Assembly (NCBI GenBank): GCA_902805675.1
Contig: CADCTA010000040.1
Coordinates: 1 to 55,442 of the forward strand
From: an uncultured Chthoniobacterales bacterium
Lineage (GTDB): Bacteria > Verrucomicrobiota > Verrucomicrobiia > Chthoniobacterales > UBA10450
Length of the DNA: 55,442 nucleotides
Direction: 5' to 3'
The translations under genes were made by a program, and so were the position numbers. Below are positions 22,329-30,715 of the stretch, one piece after another (the stretch's first letter is position 1; every line of letters begins with the position of its first letter). Below the pieces are notes generated by a model. It was given only the letters and a program-made list of their open reading frames with translations. It was not told the DNA's origin and ran no database searches.

Positions 22329-24821
22329 TTGATTATCTATGGACTCGCCGCTCATACTGCCGGTCACGTGATTACCTATTCAAGACGCTGCACGAACTGG
22401 ATTCTGACATACACCACGGCTCTTTGTGCGCTGTCCAACACCGGCTACACGGCGCCGAACCGACTCATCTCCGCTGCCCGCGCAGCCGAGACACCCCATT
22501 GGGCTACTGCACAGGCGCGCCACGAAAAGCGAGGGCGGATGGCGGAGTTCGACCCAGAACAGCTTGGCAGAATTTCCCGGGCGCTCTCCTCCGGCGGAAA
22601 GAATGAGCCGTTGGAGCTCCAGCTGCTCGATGATGTGGCCGTCACCGTGTACCCGACGCAGGTCGAGTGGTACGGCGCTGGGCGGTACGTGATCCGGGGG
22701 CGTCTGAAACAGGGCGGTGGCGCGGGCGATGGGCTGGCGTTGCTGTCGGTGGTCGACGGTGTTCTTCAGGCGCAAGTCGTCACGCCCGACGCCCGGAAGT
22801 TTTCGATCGCTTCTGCCGGCGGAAAGCTGTGCCGCGTGAGCGAAGTCGATCCGCAAGCGCACGCTGCGTCCTGTGCAAACGACGGGAAGGCGGCGACGGA
22901 TTCGCAACACGCCAGCGCGGCGACTGCTGAACAGGCGCCAACTTCATCTGCTGCCGTTATCGCGCCGGATGGCATCGACTCTTCCGCAGCTGCGGGCGAG
23001 GGCGCGGTGGTCGATGTGATGATTCTCTACACGCAGGCCTTCCTGAACACGATGGGAAGTGTGGCGGCAGTCGAGGCGCGTTGTCAGCTCGCGGTCGACC
23101 TGGCGAACACCATGTTCGCGGACAGCCAGATCAATCCGCGTGTGCGGTTCGTCAATGCCACGCTGGTGAACTACGTCGAATCAGGCGAGCCCGGTATCGA
23201 CCTTTCGCGCTTGATGAATCCGAGCGACGGCTTTCTCGATGAAGTGAGCGCGCTGCGCGAGCAGCATCAGGCCGATGTGGTGCATCTGTTTGGCGATGGC
23301 CGCCGGCTCGGCATGGCGAACCTCTACCCGAGCGATTACTTCGCCGTTGTGCAGACCGGATATCCGGAGCTCTTCGTGCATGAGCTCGGTCACAACTTCG
23401 GTTGCCAGCACGATCGGCCGGCGGCCGGAAACTTCGGGACCACTTTCGCCTACGGCCACGTCTTCCCGACGGACGACGGATCGAAGTACGGCTGTGTCAT
23501 GTCCTACGCGGGCAACCAGGGCGCCAAGGTAATTCCGCTGTTTTCCAATCCGAACATCGCCTACAAAGGCGCACCGACTGGCGTGCCGAAGGGACGCAGC
23601 GACAGCGCTGACAATGCGCGGATGGTAAACCTCACCGGGCCCGTGCTGGCGGCATATCGCAACGGCGATGGCTCGAGCAGCCGCGTTCCCGTTTCGGCTA
23701 AGCCGCCGCGAGCGTCATTCCCTGCCACGCCGGCGGGTTCCACCAGCGCGGAGCAGAACATCACGTTGTCCTACATTGGCTTCGGCAGGCAGCGCTCGAT
23801 CCAGATCAGCAACTTCCGCGTCCACGGTGCGGCCGAGGCTTTCTCAGTGCAGGTCTACGATCCGGCTTCGGGGCAGTTTGTCTCTGGCGACAGCTTCACC
23901 GTCAATCCGCCCGGCGTGACGCTGGTGGTCCGGTTCACGCCGAGCAGCGACGCCACAGCGCATGCGAATATCACGTTCAATGTAGATGACTTCGGGCATC
24001 GCTACTCGCCGCCGCCGATCCGTTTGGTCGGCAACGCCACCGCGCCGCTGCTCAAGAACATCTCCACCCGCGTACAGGTCGGCCACGGCGAGAACGCAAT
24101 GATTGGTGGATTTATCGTCGGCGGAAGCGCGCCACGCGAGATCATCGTGCGGGCGATCGGACCTTCTCTGGCCGCGCGGGGCGTGCCGGGCGCGATGGTC
24201 GACCCGGTGCTCGAGCTTTATCGAGGGTCCGACTTGATTGCGGAGAACGACGACTGGGAACCGGGGGTGGCGCGCGAATCGGTTCAGTGGACGGGAGTCG
24301 CGCCCGCGATGCACCTGGAGTCCGCCGTCGTGGCTCGGCTCGAGCCCGGTAGCTACACGGCGGTGGTGCGGGGTTATCAGAATGCCACCGGCGTCGGCTT
24401 GATCGAAGCGTATGACCTCGATGCAGACGATCAGACGCAATTCCTGAATATCTCGACGCGTGGGCAGGTCAGCGTGGGCGAAGACGTCATGATCGGCGGG
24501 TTCATTCTCGGCGGGGCGTCGCCGAGCCGTGTTCTTGTGCGAGCGCTGGGGCCATCATTGGCGCGCTCGGGCGTGGAGGGCTCGCTCGGCGATCCGACCC
24601 TCGAGGTGCATGACGGTCAGGGTGCTCGCGTGGACGCGAACGACAACTGGCGCAGCGACAATGAGGCAGCGATTACATTGACCGGTGCCGCACCGCAGGA
24701 TGAACGCGAAGCCGCGATCGTCGCGGTACTACAGCCCGGCGCGTATACCGCGATCGTCCGCGGCGTGAACGACACGCGAGGAGTTGGCTTGGTCGAGGTC
24801 TACAAGCTCCAGGTGGAGTAG
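22329..24821 (+). CDS. secreted reprolysin-like (M12-type) metalloprotease with two verrucomicrobial C-terminal repeats
   Basis: 830 residues from TTG 22329, which has AAGGA six bases before it; a GTG at 22368 is an alternative. Residues about 14-45 contain a hydrophobic stretch (NWILTYTTALCAL) that could be an atypical signal peptide. About 50-215 is a low-similarity propeptide. The protease core at about 220-445 has the zinc site HELGHNFGCQHD near residue 351 and a Met-turn CVMSYAGNQG near 391, as in the adamalysin/reprolysin group. A beta-sandwich-like segment (ITLSYIGFGRQRSIQI) follows, then two tandem repeats of about 120 residues starting near 574 and 703, each NISTRxQV..GE..MIGGFI.GG..PR..VRA.GPSLA, ending in NDxW and ..VV/IVRGYxx.TGVGLIE. 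These repeats are typical of verrucomicrobial and planctomycetal secreted proteins. Confidence 0.85.
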   Translation: MIIYGLAAHTAGHVITYSRRCTNWILTYTTALCALSNTGYTAPNRLISAARAAETPHWATAQARHEKRGRMAEFDPEQLGRISRALSSGGKNEPLELQLLDDVAVTVYPTQVEWYGAGRYVIRGRLKQGGGAGDGLALLSVVDGVLQAQVVTPDARKFSIASAGGKLCRVSEVDPQAHAASCANDGKAATDSQHASAATAEQAPTSSAAVIAPDGIDSSAAAGEGAVVDVMILYTQAFLNTMGSVAAVEARCQLAVDLANTMFADSQINPRVRFVNATLVNYVESGEPGIDLSRLMNPSDGFLDEVSALREQHQADVVHLFGDGRRLGMANLYPSDYFAVVQTGYPELFVHELGHNFGCQHDRPAAGNFGTTFAYGHVFPTDDGSKYGCVMSYAGNQGAKVIPLFSNPNIAYKGAPTGVPKGRSDSADNARMVNLTGPVLAAYRNGDGSSSRVPVSAKPPRASFPATPAGSTSAEQNITLSYIGFGRQRSIQISNFRVHGAAEAFSVQVYDPASGQFVSGDSFTVNPPGVTLVVRFTPSSDATAHANITFNVDDFGHRYSPPPIRLVGNATAPLLKNISTRVQVGHGENAMIGGFIVGGSAPREIIVRAIGPSLAARGVPGAMVDPVLELYRGSDLIAENDDWEPGVARESVQWTGVAPAMHLESAVVARLEPGSYTAVVRGYQNATGVGLIEAYDLDADDQTQFLNISTRGQVSVGEDVMIGGFILGGASPSRVLVRALGPSLARSGVEGSLGDPTLEVHDGQGARVDANDNWRSDNEAAITLTGAAPQDEREAAIVAVLQPGAYTAIVRGVNDTRGVGLVEVYKLQVE

Positions 24822-24853
24822 GGAGCGTTCGACGCGGCAGTGCAGTGCAGGAG

Positions 24854-26173
24854 CTACCGCTCGTGCTTGTGAACTTTCCCGTCTCGCATGACGAAGCCGA
24901 CCTTCTTCAGCACCGTCACGTCAGCGAGGGGATCGCCTTGCACCGCGACGATGTCGGCACTCTTTCCGGGCTCGAGCGAGCCGACTTGATCGGCCACGCC
25001 TAACAAGTCTGCTGCGTTTACCGTGGCGGCCTGGATCGCGCTTGCGGGCGTCATGCCGTGTTTCACCATGAGCTCGAATTCATCGGCATTTCGGCCGTGC
25101 TTCGAGACGCCCGCGTCCGTGCCAAAGGCGATCTTCACGCCAGCGCCAACAGCCTTGCGCAGCGCCTCGCCGGTGATGCTGATCCGCCAATCGATCTTCT
25201 TGCGCACTTCAGGTGCGTAGGCGTTTGGATTCGCGGCGATGCGCTCCAGGTAACCGTTGATCGTCGAGAGCGTCGGCACGTAGTACGCGCCTGAGGATTT
25301 GAAGAGCTTAAGCGATTCGTCATCGATCAACGTGCCGTGCTCGATCGAGTCGGCGCCTGCGTGGAGGGCGATGTTGATGCCATCTGCGCCATGCGCATGC
25401 ACCGCAACCTTCTTGCCGTATTGGTGCGCCGTCTCGATGATCGCCTTCGCCTCGTCGTCCATCATCTGCGCCCCGAGCCCGAGGCCGATGCGGCTGTTCA
25501 CGCCGCCAGTGGTGGCGATCTTGATCAAATCAGCGCCGCGGCTGATCTGCTTGCGCGCGGCGCGGCGGCAATCATCCGCGCCGTCGCAGGTTGTCTCGCC
25601 GGATGCGAGCACCGGGTGGAGTTCCTCGCGGAAGCCGAGCGTCTGGTCCATGTGGCCCGAGGTCGTCGAGATCCCGCTGCCGGCGTCGACGATGCGCGGA
25701 CCGATGGTCCAGCCTTTCGCAATCGCATCGCGCAGCGCGAGCGTCACGCCATCACCGCTGCCGAGATTGCGCACCGTGGTGAAGCCGGCGTCGAGCGTCT
25801 TGCGTGCATTCCAGGCGGCTTCGTAGGCGCTATTCGCGGGACTGTCGGTGACACTCGCGAGCTGGCCCTCGATGCCTGCGCGGTCGGAATCGAGATGGAC
25901 ATGCGAGTCGATCAAGCCCGGCAGGACGAAGCGATCGCGCAGATCGATGACCGTCGCGCCCGCAGCCGGTTTGCTGAAGCCGTCCTGCACCGAGGTGATC
26001 TTGCCGTTCTGGATCACGATCGTCGCATTCCGGCGAGGATCTCGCCCGGGCCGGTCGAGCAACGTTCCCGCGTGGATGACGACTTCATTCTGCAGCGCCG
26101 GAGAAGGCGCAGGTGTTTGGGCGTGAGCAGATCCGGCCACGGCGGCGCAGAGGAGAAGAGCGGGGACGCGCAT
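24854..26173 (-). CDS. secreted amidohydrolase-family enzyme (imidazolonepropionase-like)
   Basis: 439 residues from ATG 26173 (MRVPALLLCAAVAGSAHAQ, a clean signal peptide). Metal-dependent amidohydrolase: ATIVIQNGKI beta-sandwich, the zinc pair HVHLD in LPGLIDSHVHLD, a lysine in ADLIKIATTGG, HAHGADGI, SIEHGTLID and the metal-binding aspartate in IAFGTDAGVSKHGRNADEF; the closing LGVADQVGSLEPGKSADIVAV is standard. Many secreted members are Xaa-Pro or Xaa-Arg dipeptidases. Convergent with the metalloprotease gene, 32 bp apart, which suggests but does not prove a shared role in extracellular peptide use. Confidence 0.93.
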   Translation of the reverse strand: MRVPALLLCAAVAGSAHAQTPAPSPALQNEVVIHAGTLLDRPGRDPRRNATIVIQNGKITSVQDGFSKPAAGATVIDLRDRFVLPGLIDSHVHLDSDRAGIEGQLASVTDSPANSAYEAAWNARKTLDAGFTTVRNLGSGDGVTLALRDAIAKGWTIGPRIVDAGSGISTTSGHMDQTLGFREELHPVLASGETTCDGADDCRRAARKQISRGADLIKIATTGGVNSRIGLGLGAQMMDDEAKAIIETAHQYGKKVAVHAHGADGINIALHAGADSIEHGTLIDDESLKLFKSSGAYYVPTLSTINGYLERIAANPNAYAPEVRKKIDWRISITGEALRKAVGAGVKIAFGTDAGVSKHGRNADEFELMVKHGMTPASAIQAATVNAADLLGVADQVGSLEPGKSADIVAVQGDPLADVTVLKKVGFVMRDGKVHKHER

Positions 26174-26217
26174 GACGAGAACAGTCCAGCCGCCCACCGC
26201 GGGCCGCAACTCGCAGG

Positions 26218-27021
26218 CTACCGCCGGATTCCCGCTCGCAGCCGCTCAAACTCGGCCGGGGCCATGGCGTGATTCGTCGCGATCTTGAAGCGGCGGCGCA
26301 GATAATCTTCGAACGAGACCCACTCCCCCTGGTACTCGATGGTCCGCGAGTAGGCACACATTTTGACGAATGGCTCCACCTTCGACAGTCGTCGCAAAAG
26401 GTAGAACAGCGTCGCGCTACAGAGGACACTTGCGCCGAGCAGCGTGAAGAGCAGGACGGTGTTTCGCCCCGCCTGGCGCGAAGCTTCTCGTTTGTGCATC
26501 CAGAGAAGGCGATGCTCCTCGTCGCCCATCACTTGCAGGAGCCCGCGGATCCGATCCATCGAGTTCTTGCCGCGGTCGCTGTTCACCATCTCCAGGGCCG
26601 CGTCATGTTCTCCACGCCGCCCGAGCGCGATGGTTTCATCGAGCAGCGCCACGCGTTCTCTGATCAGCGGCTGCAACTCATCGAGCCTTTGCTGCTGCGC
26701 CGGATCGCCGGCGCTGAGCGCGCGGAGGTCGCTCACGTTTTGGCCCAGGCGCGCTCGACCGGTCTCGTAAGGCTGGAGGTAAACGTCGCGCCGTGTCAGG
26801 AGGAACCCGCGCTGACCGGTCTCCGCATCGACAAGGCTGGAGACGAGACTCTGGACCGCGCGCTCCACCGCAAACGCGCGCGTCACCATCTCAAAGGACC
26901 GCTCGAGCTCGTGTTCGGCACGAAAGGCGAGCCATGCCGGGATGCCGATGAGCGCGATCGGCAGCAGCAGGGCGACCGCGATTGCAGTCTTGGATAAACG
27001 GGCAATGAGGTTCGGGACCAT
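26218..27021 (-). CDS. CHASE3-domain membrane protein without kinase output
   Basis: 267 residues from ATG 27021 (MVPNLIARLSKTAIAVALLLPIALIGIPAW); frames at 27066 and 27117 are also open. Helix 1 is followed by a periplasmic four-helix CHASE3 domain (ERAVQSLVSSLVDAETGQRGFLLTRRDVYLQPY, VALLDETIALGRRGEHDAA, ...GDEEHRLL) and helix 2 (TVLLFTLLGASVLCSATLFYLL). The cytoplasmic end is only about 50 residues: VEPFVKMCAYSRTIEYQGEWVSFEDYLRRRF...TNHAMAPAEFERL. That resembles the small tail that follows PAS or kinase domains with C..C zinc-type pairs (CAWCKxIRxxxGYW...SHGICPEC), but three of the four cysteines are replaced. The signal is sensed, yet no kinase or cyclase domain is present. Stop 45 bp after the amidohydrolase start region. 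Confidence 0.82.
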   Translation of the reverse strand: MVPNLIARLSKTAIAVALLLPIALIGIPAWLAFRAEHELERSFEMVTRAFAVERAVQSLVSSLVDAETGQRGFLLTRRDVYLQPYETGRARLGQNVSDLRALSAGDPAQQQRLDELQPLIRERVALLDETIALGRRGEHDAALEMVNSDRGKNSMDRIRGLLQVMGDEEHRLLWMHKREASRQAGRNTVLLFTLLGASVLCSATLFYLLRRLSKVEPFVKMCAYSRTIEYQGEWVSFEDYLRRRFKIATNHAMAPAEFERLRAGIRR

Positions 27022-27125
27022 CGCGGCAACTCTGTAGCCACCATAATCGCTCGCACAAGTGTTCATCGCTTGCCCGCTCTGAAGCCGCGCGCTTGGCTTT
27101 GCCGCTGCCTCTGGCATCGTCCGCT

Positions 27126-27767
27126 ATGAGAAACACATTGCTGTTAGCGACAGTGGGGGTTCTGGCCGTGACTGCGCTTCGCGCGGCGGCAGAGACGAAG
27201 GCCTCCGCCGGGACGGCGACGCTGACGGAGCAGGAGCGCGAGCGTGGGGTGAGCTACCTCGAGGAGACGCGGAGGGAATTCCTCTCCGCCGTCGCCGGGC
27301 TCTCCGAAGAGCAGTGGAAGTTCAAGTCGGCGCCCGAGCGCTGGTCGATTGCCGAGACCGCGGAGCACATCGCGGTCAGCGAGGGCACGATCTGGCAGCT
27401 GGTGAGCGAGAAATTGATGAAAATGCCGCCTACTCCGGATCGCCGCGGAGAGACAAAGGCGAAAGACGAGATCATCCTGAACGCGGTGCCCGACCGCTCA
27501 CGCACGGCTCAGGCGCCGGAGCGCCTCCAACCGACGGGACGCTGGGCTGATCGCGCGGAGCTGCTGAAGGCGTTCGAGACGACGCGTGCGGCGGAGCTTG
27601 CGCTCCTGAAAGAGACGAAGGAGGACATGCGGAGCCGTTTCGAGGAGCATCCGTTTCTCAAGACGATCGATGCCTATCAATGGCTGCTCTTCAACGCCGC
27701 GCACGGCAAGCGCCACACCGCGCAGATCCTCGAAGTGAAAGCCGATCCGAACTTTCCGAAGAGCTGA
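27126..27767 (+). CDS. exported DinB-family protein
   Basis: 213 residues from ATG 27126 (MRNTLLLATVGVLAVTALRAAA), a signal peptide, so it works outside the cytoplasm. The four-helix DinB fold is visible: YLEETRREFLSAVAGLSEEQWKFKSAPERWSIAETAEHIAVSE gives the first metal-binding histidine and HGKRHTAQI near the end supplies the other two. The family covers thiol-dependent metalloenzymes such as bacillithiol transferases, but secreted Verrucomicrobiota/Acidobacteriota members are uncharacterised. It is divergent from the CHASE3 gene with about 100 bp between starts. Confidence 0.9.
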   Translation: MRNTLLLATVGVLAVTALRAAAETKASAGTATLTEQERERGVSYLEETRREFLSAVAGLSEEQWKFKSAPERWSIAETAEHIAVSEGTIWQLVSEKLMKMPPTPDRRGETKAKDEIILNAVPDRSRTAQAPERLQPTGRWADRAELLKAFETTRAAELALLKETKEDMRSRFEEHPFLKTIDAYQWLLFNAAHGKRHTAQILEVKADPNFPKS

Positions 27768-27781
27768 GCAGCCTTCGCGGC

Positions 27782-27881
27782 GTCATTCGGAGCGAAGCCG
27801 AGGAATCCCGTGGCAGCACTGACCGTAGCGCCACGGGATTCCTCCACTCCACTTCGCTGCGCTCCGCTCCGGTCGGAATGC
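27782..27881. repeat. family A REP-like inverted repeat, copy A5
   Basis: 100 bp between convergent DinB and TPR genes. Short left arm, long right arm. The outer pairs are slightly decayed (ATTCG in the left arm; the right end reads GAATGCC instead of GAATGAC). Confidence 0.82.
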
Positions 27882-27913
27882 CAGACTCGCTGCGGCGCGC
27901 ACAGAGCAATCGC

Positions 27914-29035
27914 CTAACGGCCAGCCAGGTTCGAGCGCGCGGCGGGCAGGGAGCGAGCGCGCGCGTCGGCACGGGCGGCTTCGGCCGATTGGCCAAGCGC
28001 GCGGTAGCTCTGCGCGAGGTGCTCCCAGCTCGGCCGGTAAGCCGGCATTAGCTTTGTCGCGCGCTCAAAGGCTTTAGCCGCATCGCGCTGCTTCCCTTGT
28101 TTCGCATAAGCGACGCCGAGGTGTTCCCACACCATCCCATACTGTGGGCTGAGGCTGGCGCCTTTGCGGAGATGCGTCACGGCCGCACCGACCTGGCCAG
28201 TTTGTTGCAGGCAGTAGCCGAGCTGCGCATGGACAAGGCCGTCGTTAGGCATGAGCCGGGCCGCGCGGGTGAGGGGCGGGATGGCTTGTGAGATTCGGTT
28301 CAGGTTGATGTAGCTGTAGCCGACGCTGGCCAGCATCACTCCACTGTCCGGCGACACATCGGCGGCGCGCGTCAGCGCCTTGAGGGTGCCTTCCTGGTTG
28401 CCGACGGCCCGTTCCGCGCGCGCGAGCTGCACCCACGCCAGAGCGTCGGAAGGAGCCAGCGCGGCTGCTTTCCGCGCATAGGTCACGCTCTCCGCTTTCC
28501 TTCCGACACGCTGCGCGCAGTCGCTGAGGGCGAACCATCCGACCGCGGCGTTCGGTTCCATCTTCACGTAGCGCTGCAGATGTGGAATCGCCGCGGCCGC
28601 CCGACCCTGCACGGCCTCGACTTGTGCCAGCCCGAGGTGTGTGGCGGAAAGGTTCGGCTGCAAAGAGGCCGCCGTCTTGTAAGACGTGCGCGCGTCGTTG
28701 AACTGCTGCACGGCGCTGGCGATTGCGCCGCGCAGGATGAACGCGCCGGCACTGCGCGGGTGGCGCTCGGTTAACTGCCGAGCGAGAGAGTAAGCGCGGT
28801 TTCCGTTGCCCCCTTTGAGAGCGGTGAAGATTCCCTGCACGAGCGGATCACGGCCCGCCGGATCGGCCGATTGCATCGCGCTGCTCGGCGCCGGTTTCAC
28901 GATCTTTTCCGGCGGAGGCAGCTTGCTCAGGAGCCGGTCGATCGTTGGATCCGGCTGCTGGCCCTGTGCGGTCGCGGAGACGAAGATCAACGACGCTGCC
29001 AGCAGCTTCGTGGCGTACGACAAGCGCAGGAGCAT
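27914..29035 (-). CDS. secreted tetratricopeptide-repeat protein
   Basis: 373 residues. Residues 1-25 are a signal peptide (LLRLSYATKLLAASLIFVSATAQG). After a proline-rich spacer come about eight TPR units from residue 75 to 365, for instance SYKTAASLQPNLSATHLGLAQVEAVQG and AAKAFERATKLMPAYRPSWEHLAQSYRALGQ, each with the W/L-G-Y-A-P pattern. TPR proteins are protein-interaction scaffolds; no partner can be named. It is divergent from TraB/GumN across about 100 bp. Confidence 0.9.
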   Translation of the reverse strand: MLLRLSYATKLLAASLIFVSATAQGQQPDPTIDRLLSKLPPPEKIVKPAPSSAMQSADPAGRDPLVQGIFTALKGGNGNRAYSLARQLTERHPRSAGAFILRGAIASAVQQFNDARTSYKTAASLQPNLSATHLGLAQVEAVQGRAAAAIPHLQRYVKMEPNAAVGWFALSDCAQRVGRKAESVTYARKAAALAPSDALAWVQLARAERAVGNQEGTLKALTRAADVSPDSGVMLASVGYSYINLNRISQAIPPLTRAARLMPNDGLVHAQLGYCLQQTGQVGAAVTHLRKGASLSPQYGMVWEHLGVAYAKQGKQRDAAKAFERATKLMPAYRPSWEHLAQSYRALGQSAEAARADARARSLPAARSNLAGR

Positions 29036-29041
29036 CGACGT

Positions 29042-29070
29042 TTTGTAGATGAACCTCCTACGTCATCCAA
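29042..29070 (-). promoter_or_regulatory. candidate promoter of the TPR gene
   Basis: On the minus strand TTGGAT (29070-29065), a 17-bp spacer, then TACAAA (29047-29042), which ends 6 bp before the ATG at 29035. If used, the mRNA would have almost no 5' leader. An AGGAGG within the spacer is 18 bases from the ATG, too far to act as a normal ribosome binding site. Confidence 0.35.
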
Positions 29071-29135
29071 GCAGAATGTCGGTCGACAAGACAGCTGCGC
29101 CTTGCCCGCCCAAGAGTCTGCGGCTAAACGGTAGA

Positions 29136-30002
29136 ATGGTGTCGTTAGGTTCCCCGAAGCGCTGGGCTTTTGTCGCGCTGTTGCTGATTGCTGGGCTTCC
29201 CGAAACCGACGCGGCTGCGGTGTGGAAGGTCACAGGACCGAATGGCGGAACGATGTATCTCGGCGGTTCCATCCACGCCTTGCGCAGCACGGATTACCCG
29301 CTGCCGCCCGCCTTTAACCGCGCCTTCGATGCCTCCTCGCATCTGGTGTTCGAGGTGGACGACAAAGGGATGTCCGGCACGAGCAAGAGTCTCCTGAAAG
29401 CGGGCGCGTATCCGAAAGGCGACAGCCTGAAGAACCACGTCGACCCGCGCACCTATGAGTACGTGAAGCGGGTCTTCGCGCTCATGCAGGTGCCGGAGGC
29501 GAAGTGGGCCCGCTACCGTCCGTGGTTCCTCGTCCTCATGCTGCAGTCGCAGGGAATGGGCAACTTCTCGGGCCAGCTCGGCGTCGACCAGTTCCTCTCG
29601 AATCGCGCCAAGGCGAACAAGAAGCCGGTCTCCGGCTTGGAGAGTGGTCCCGAGCACGCGGCGGTCTACTCCGGATTGAGTGACCGACAAGGCGAGGCGC
29701 TGCTGCTCCACATGTTCATCCCGCAAAGTCAGGAGCGTGGCGATTCGCCCAGCTGGATGGGCGCGTGGCGCCGCGGTGACGCGGACGCGATTGCCGCGAG
29801 CATGCACCAGGCGTATCGCGAGTTTCCGGCCTGGGCGGTGCGCATCCTCGATGAACGCAACCGGCGCTGGATGCCGAAGATCGAAGGCTATCTGCGGAGC
29901 GGCGAAACGCACTACGTCATCGTCGGCGCGGCGCACCTCGGCGGTCCGAATGGTCTGCTCACGATGCTGCGGGCCAGGGGCTACCAGGCGGCGCAACTCT
30001 GA
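29136..30002 (+). CDS. secreted TraB/GumN-family protein
   Basis: 288 residues from ATG 29136 (MVSLGSPKRWAFVALLLIAGLPETDAAA), a signal peptide; the frame also opens at 29049, but the extra part has no signal features. TraB/GumN hallmarks: VWKVTGPNGGTMYLGGSIHALRSTDYPLPPAFNRAF, HLVFEVD, LGVDQFLSNRA, SGLESGPEHAAVYSGLSDR and the ending RNRRWMPKIEGYLRSGETHYVIVGAAHLGGPNGLLTMLRARGY. Two conserved GxxH-type motifs are considered putative metal or catalytic sites of an erythromycin-esterase-like/Tiki-like fold. DUF1697 follows 8 bp later. Confidence 0.9.
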   Translation: MVSLGSPKRWAFVALLLIAGLPETDAAAVWKVTGPNGGTMYLGGSIHALRSTDYPLPPAFNRAFDASSHLVFEVDDKGMSGTSKSLLKAGAYPKGDSLKNHVDPRTYEYVKRVFALMQVPEAKWARYRPWFLVLMLQSQGMGNFSGQLGVDQFLSNRAKANKKPVSGLESGPEHAAVYSGLSDRQGEALLLHMFIPQSQERGDSPSWMGAWRRGDADAIAASMHQAYREFPAWAVRILDERNRRWMPKIEGYLRSGETHYVIVGAAHLGGPNGLLTMLRARGYQAAQL

Positions 30003-30010
30003 CGCGCGAG

Positions 30011-30550
30011 ATGCCGCGTTACATTGCGTTTCTGCGCGCCATCAATGTTGGCGGGCACGTGGTGAAGATGCAGGTGCTGAAGGCGCTCTTCCAAGGGCTC
30101 GGCTTTGCGAACGTAGAGACGTTTATCGCGAGTGGGAACGTCATCTTTCAGTCGCCGGCGAAAAGCACGGCTGCCATCGAAGAGAAAATCGAGCGGCTTC
30201 TGGAGAAGGAGCTCGGCTATGCTGTGCAGACGTTCGTCCGCTCAGATGCAGAGGTGGCCAGGGTTGCGACGTTCGAGCCGTTCGAAGAGGTGAGTGAGGG
30301 CTCGACTTTGTACATCGGCCTGCTCAAGAGTCCGCCGGATCGTGAGGTCGAGAAGCGGCTGCTTGCGGCGCAAACCGAGCGGGACGATTTCCGGCTCGAT
30401 GGACGCGAGCTTTACTGGCGCTGCCGAGGGCCGTCGAGCGAGTCAACGTTCTCCGGGGCGAAGCTCGAGAAGACGCTCGGAATGGCTACGACCCTGCGCA
30501 ACGTGAACACCGTGCGCCGCCTCGCCGCGAAGTACGCGCCGGAATACTGA
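30011..30550 (+). CDS. DUF1697-family protein
   Basis: 179 residues and complete. Family text: MPRYIAFLRAINVGGH..VKM..LKALFQGLGFANVETFIASGNVIF, GYAVQTFVRS, and near the end STFSGAKLEKTLGMATTLRNVNTVRRLA. Two small alpha-beta domains; activity unknown. Starts 8 bp after the TraB/GumN stop, so co-transcribed. Convergent with the zinc-ribbon gene across a family A element. Confidence 0.92.
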   Translation: MPRYIAFLRAINVGGHVVKMQVLKALFQGLGFANVETFIASGNVIFQSPAKSTAAIEEKIERLLEKELGYAVQTFVRSDAEVARVATFEPFEEVSEGSTLYIGLLKSPPDREVEKRLLAAQTERDDFRLDGRELYWRCRGPSSESTFSGAKLEKTLGMATTLRNVNTVRRLAAKYAPEY

Positions 30551-30580
30551 CGCCGCGTTCAGCGGTGGCGTCGCCAGTCC

Positions 30581-30671
30581 GTCATTCCGACCGGAGCGAA
30601 GCGCAGTGGAGGAATCCCGTGGCGACACCATCCGGTAAGCCACGGGATTCCTCGACTTCGCTCGGAATGAC
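30581..30671. repeat. family A REP-like inverted repeat, copy A6
   Basis: 91 bp between convergent DUF1697 and zinc-ribbon genes. Long left arm, short right arm, with ATTCC/GGAAT stems in both. Confidence 0.88.
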
Positions 30672-30715
30672 GCGCGGCTTTACGCAGAATACTTTGGCCG
30701 ACGCTAAGCGATGCG

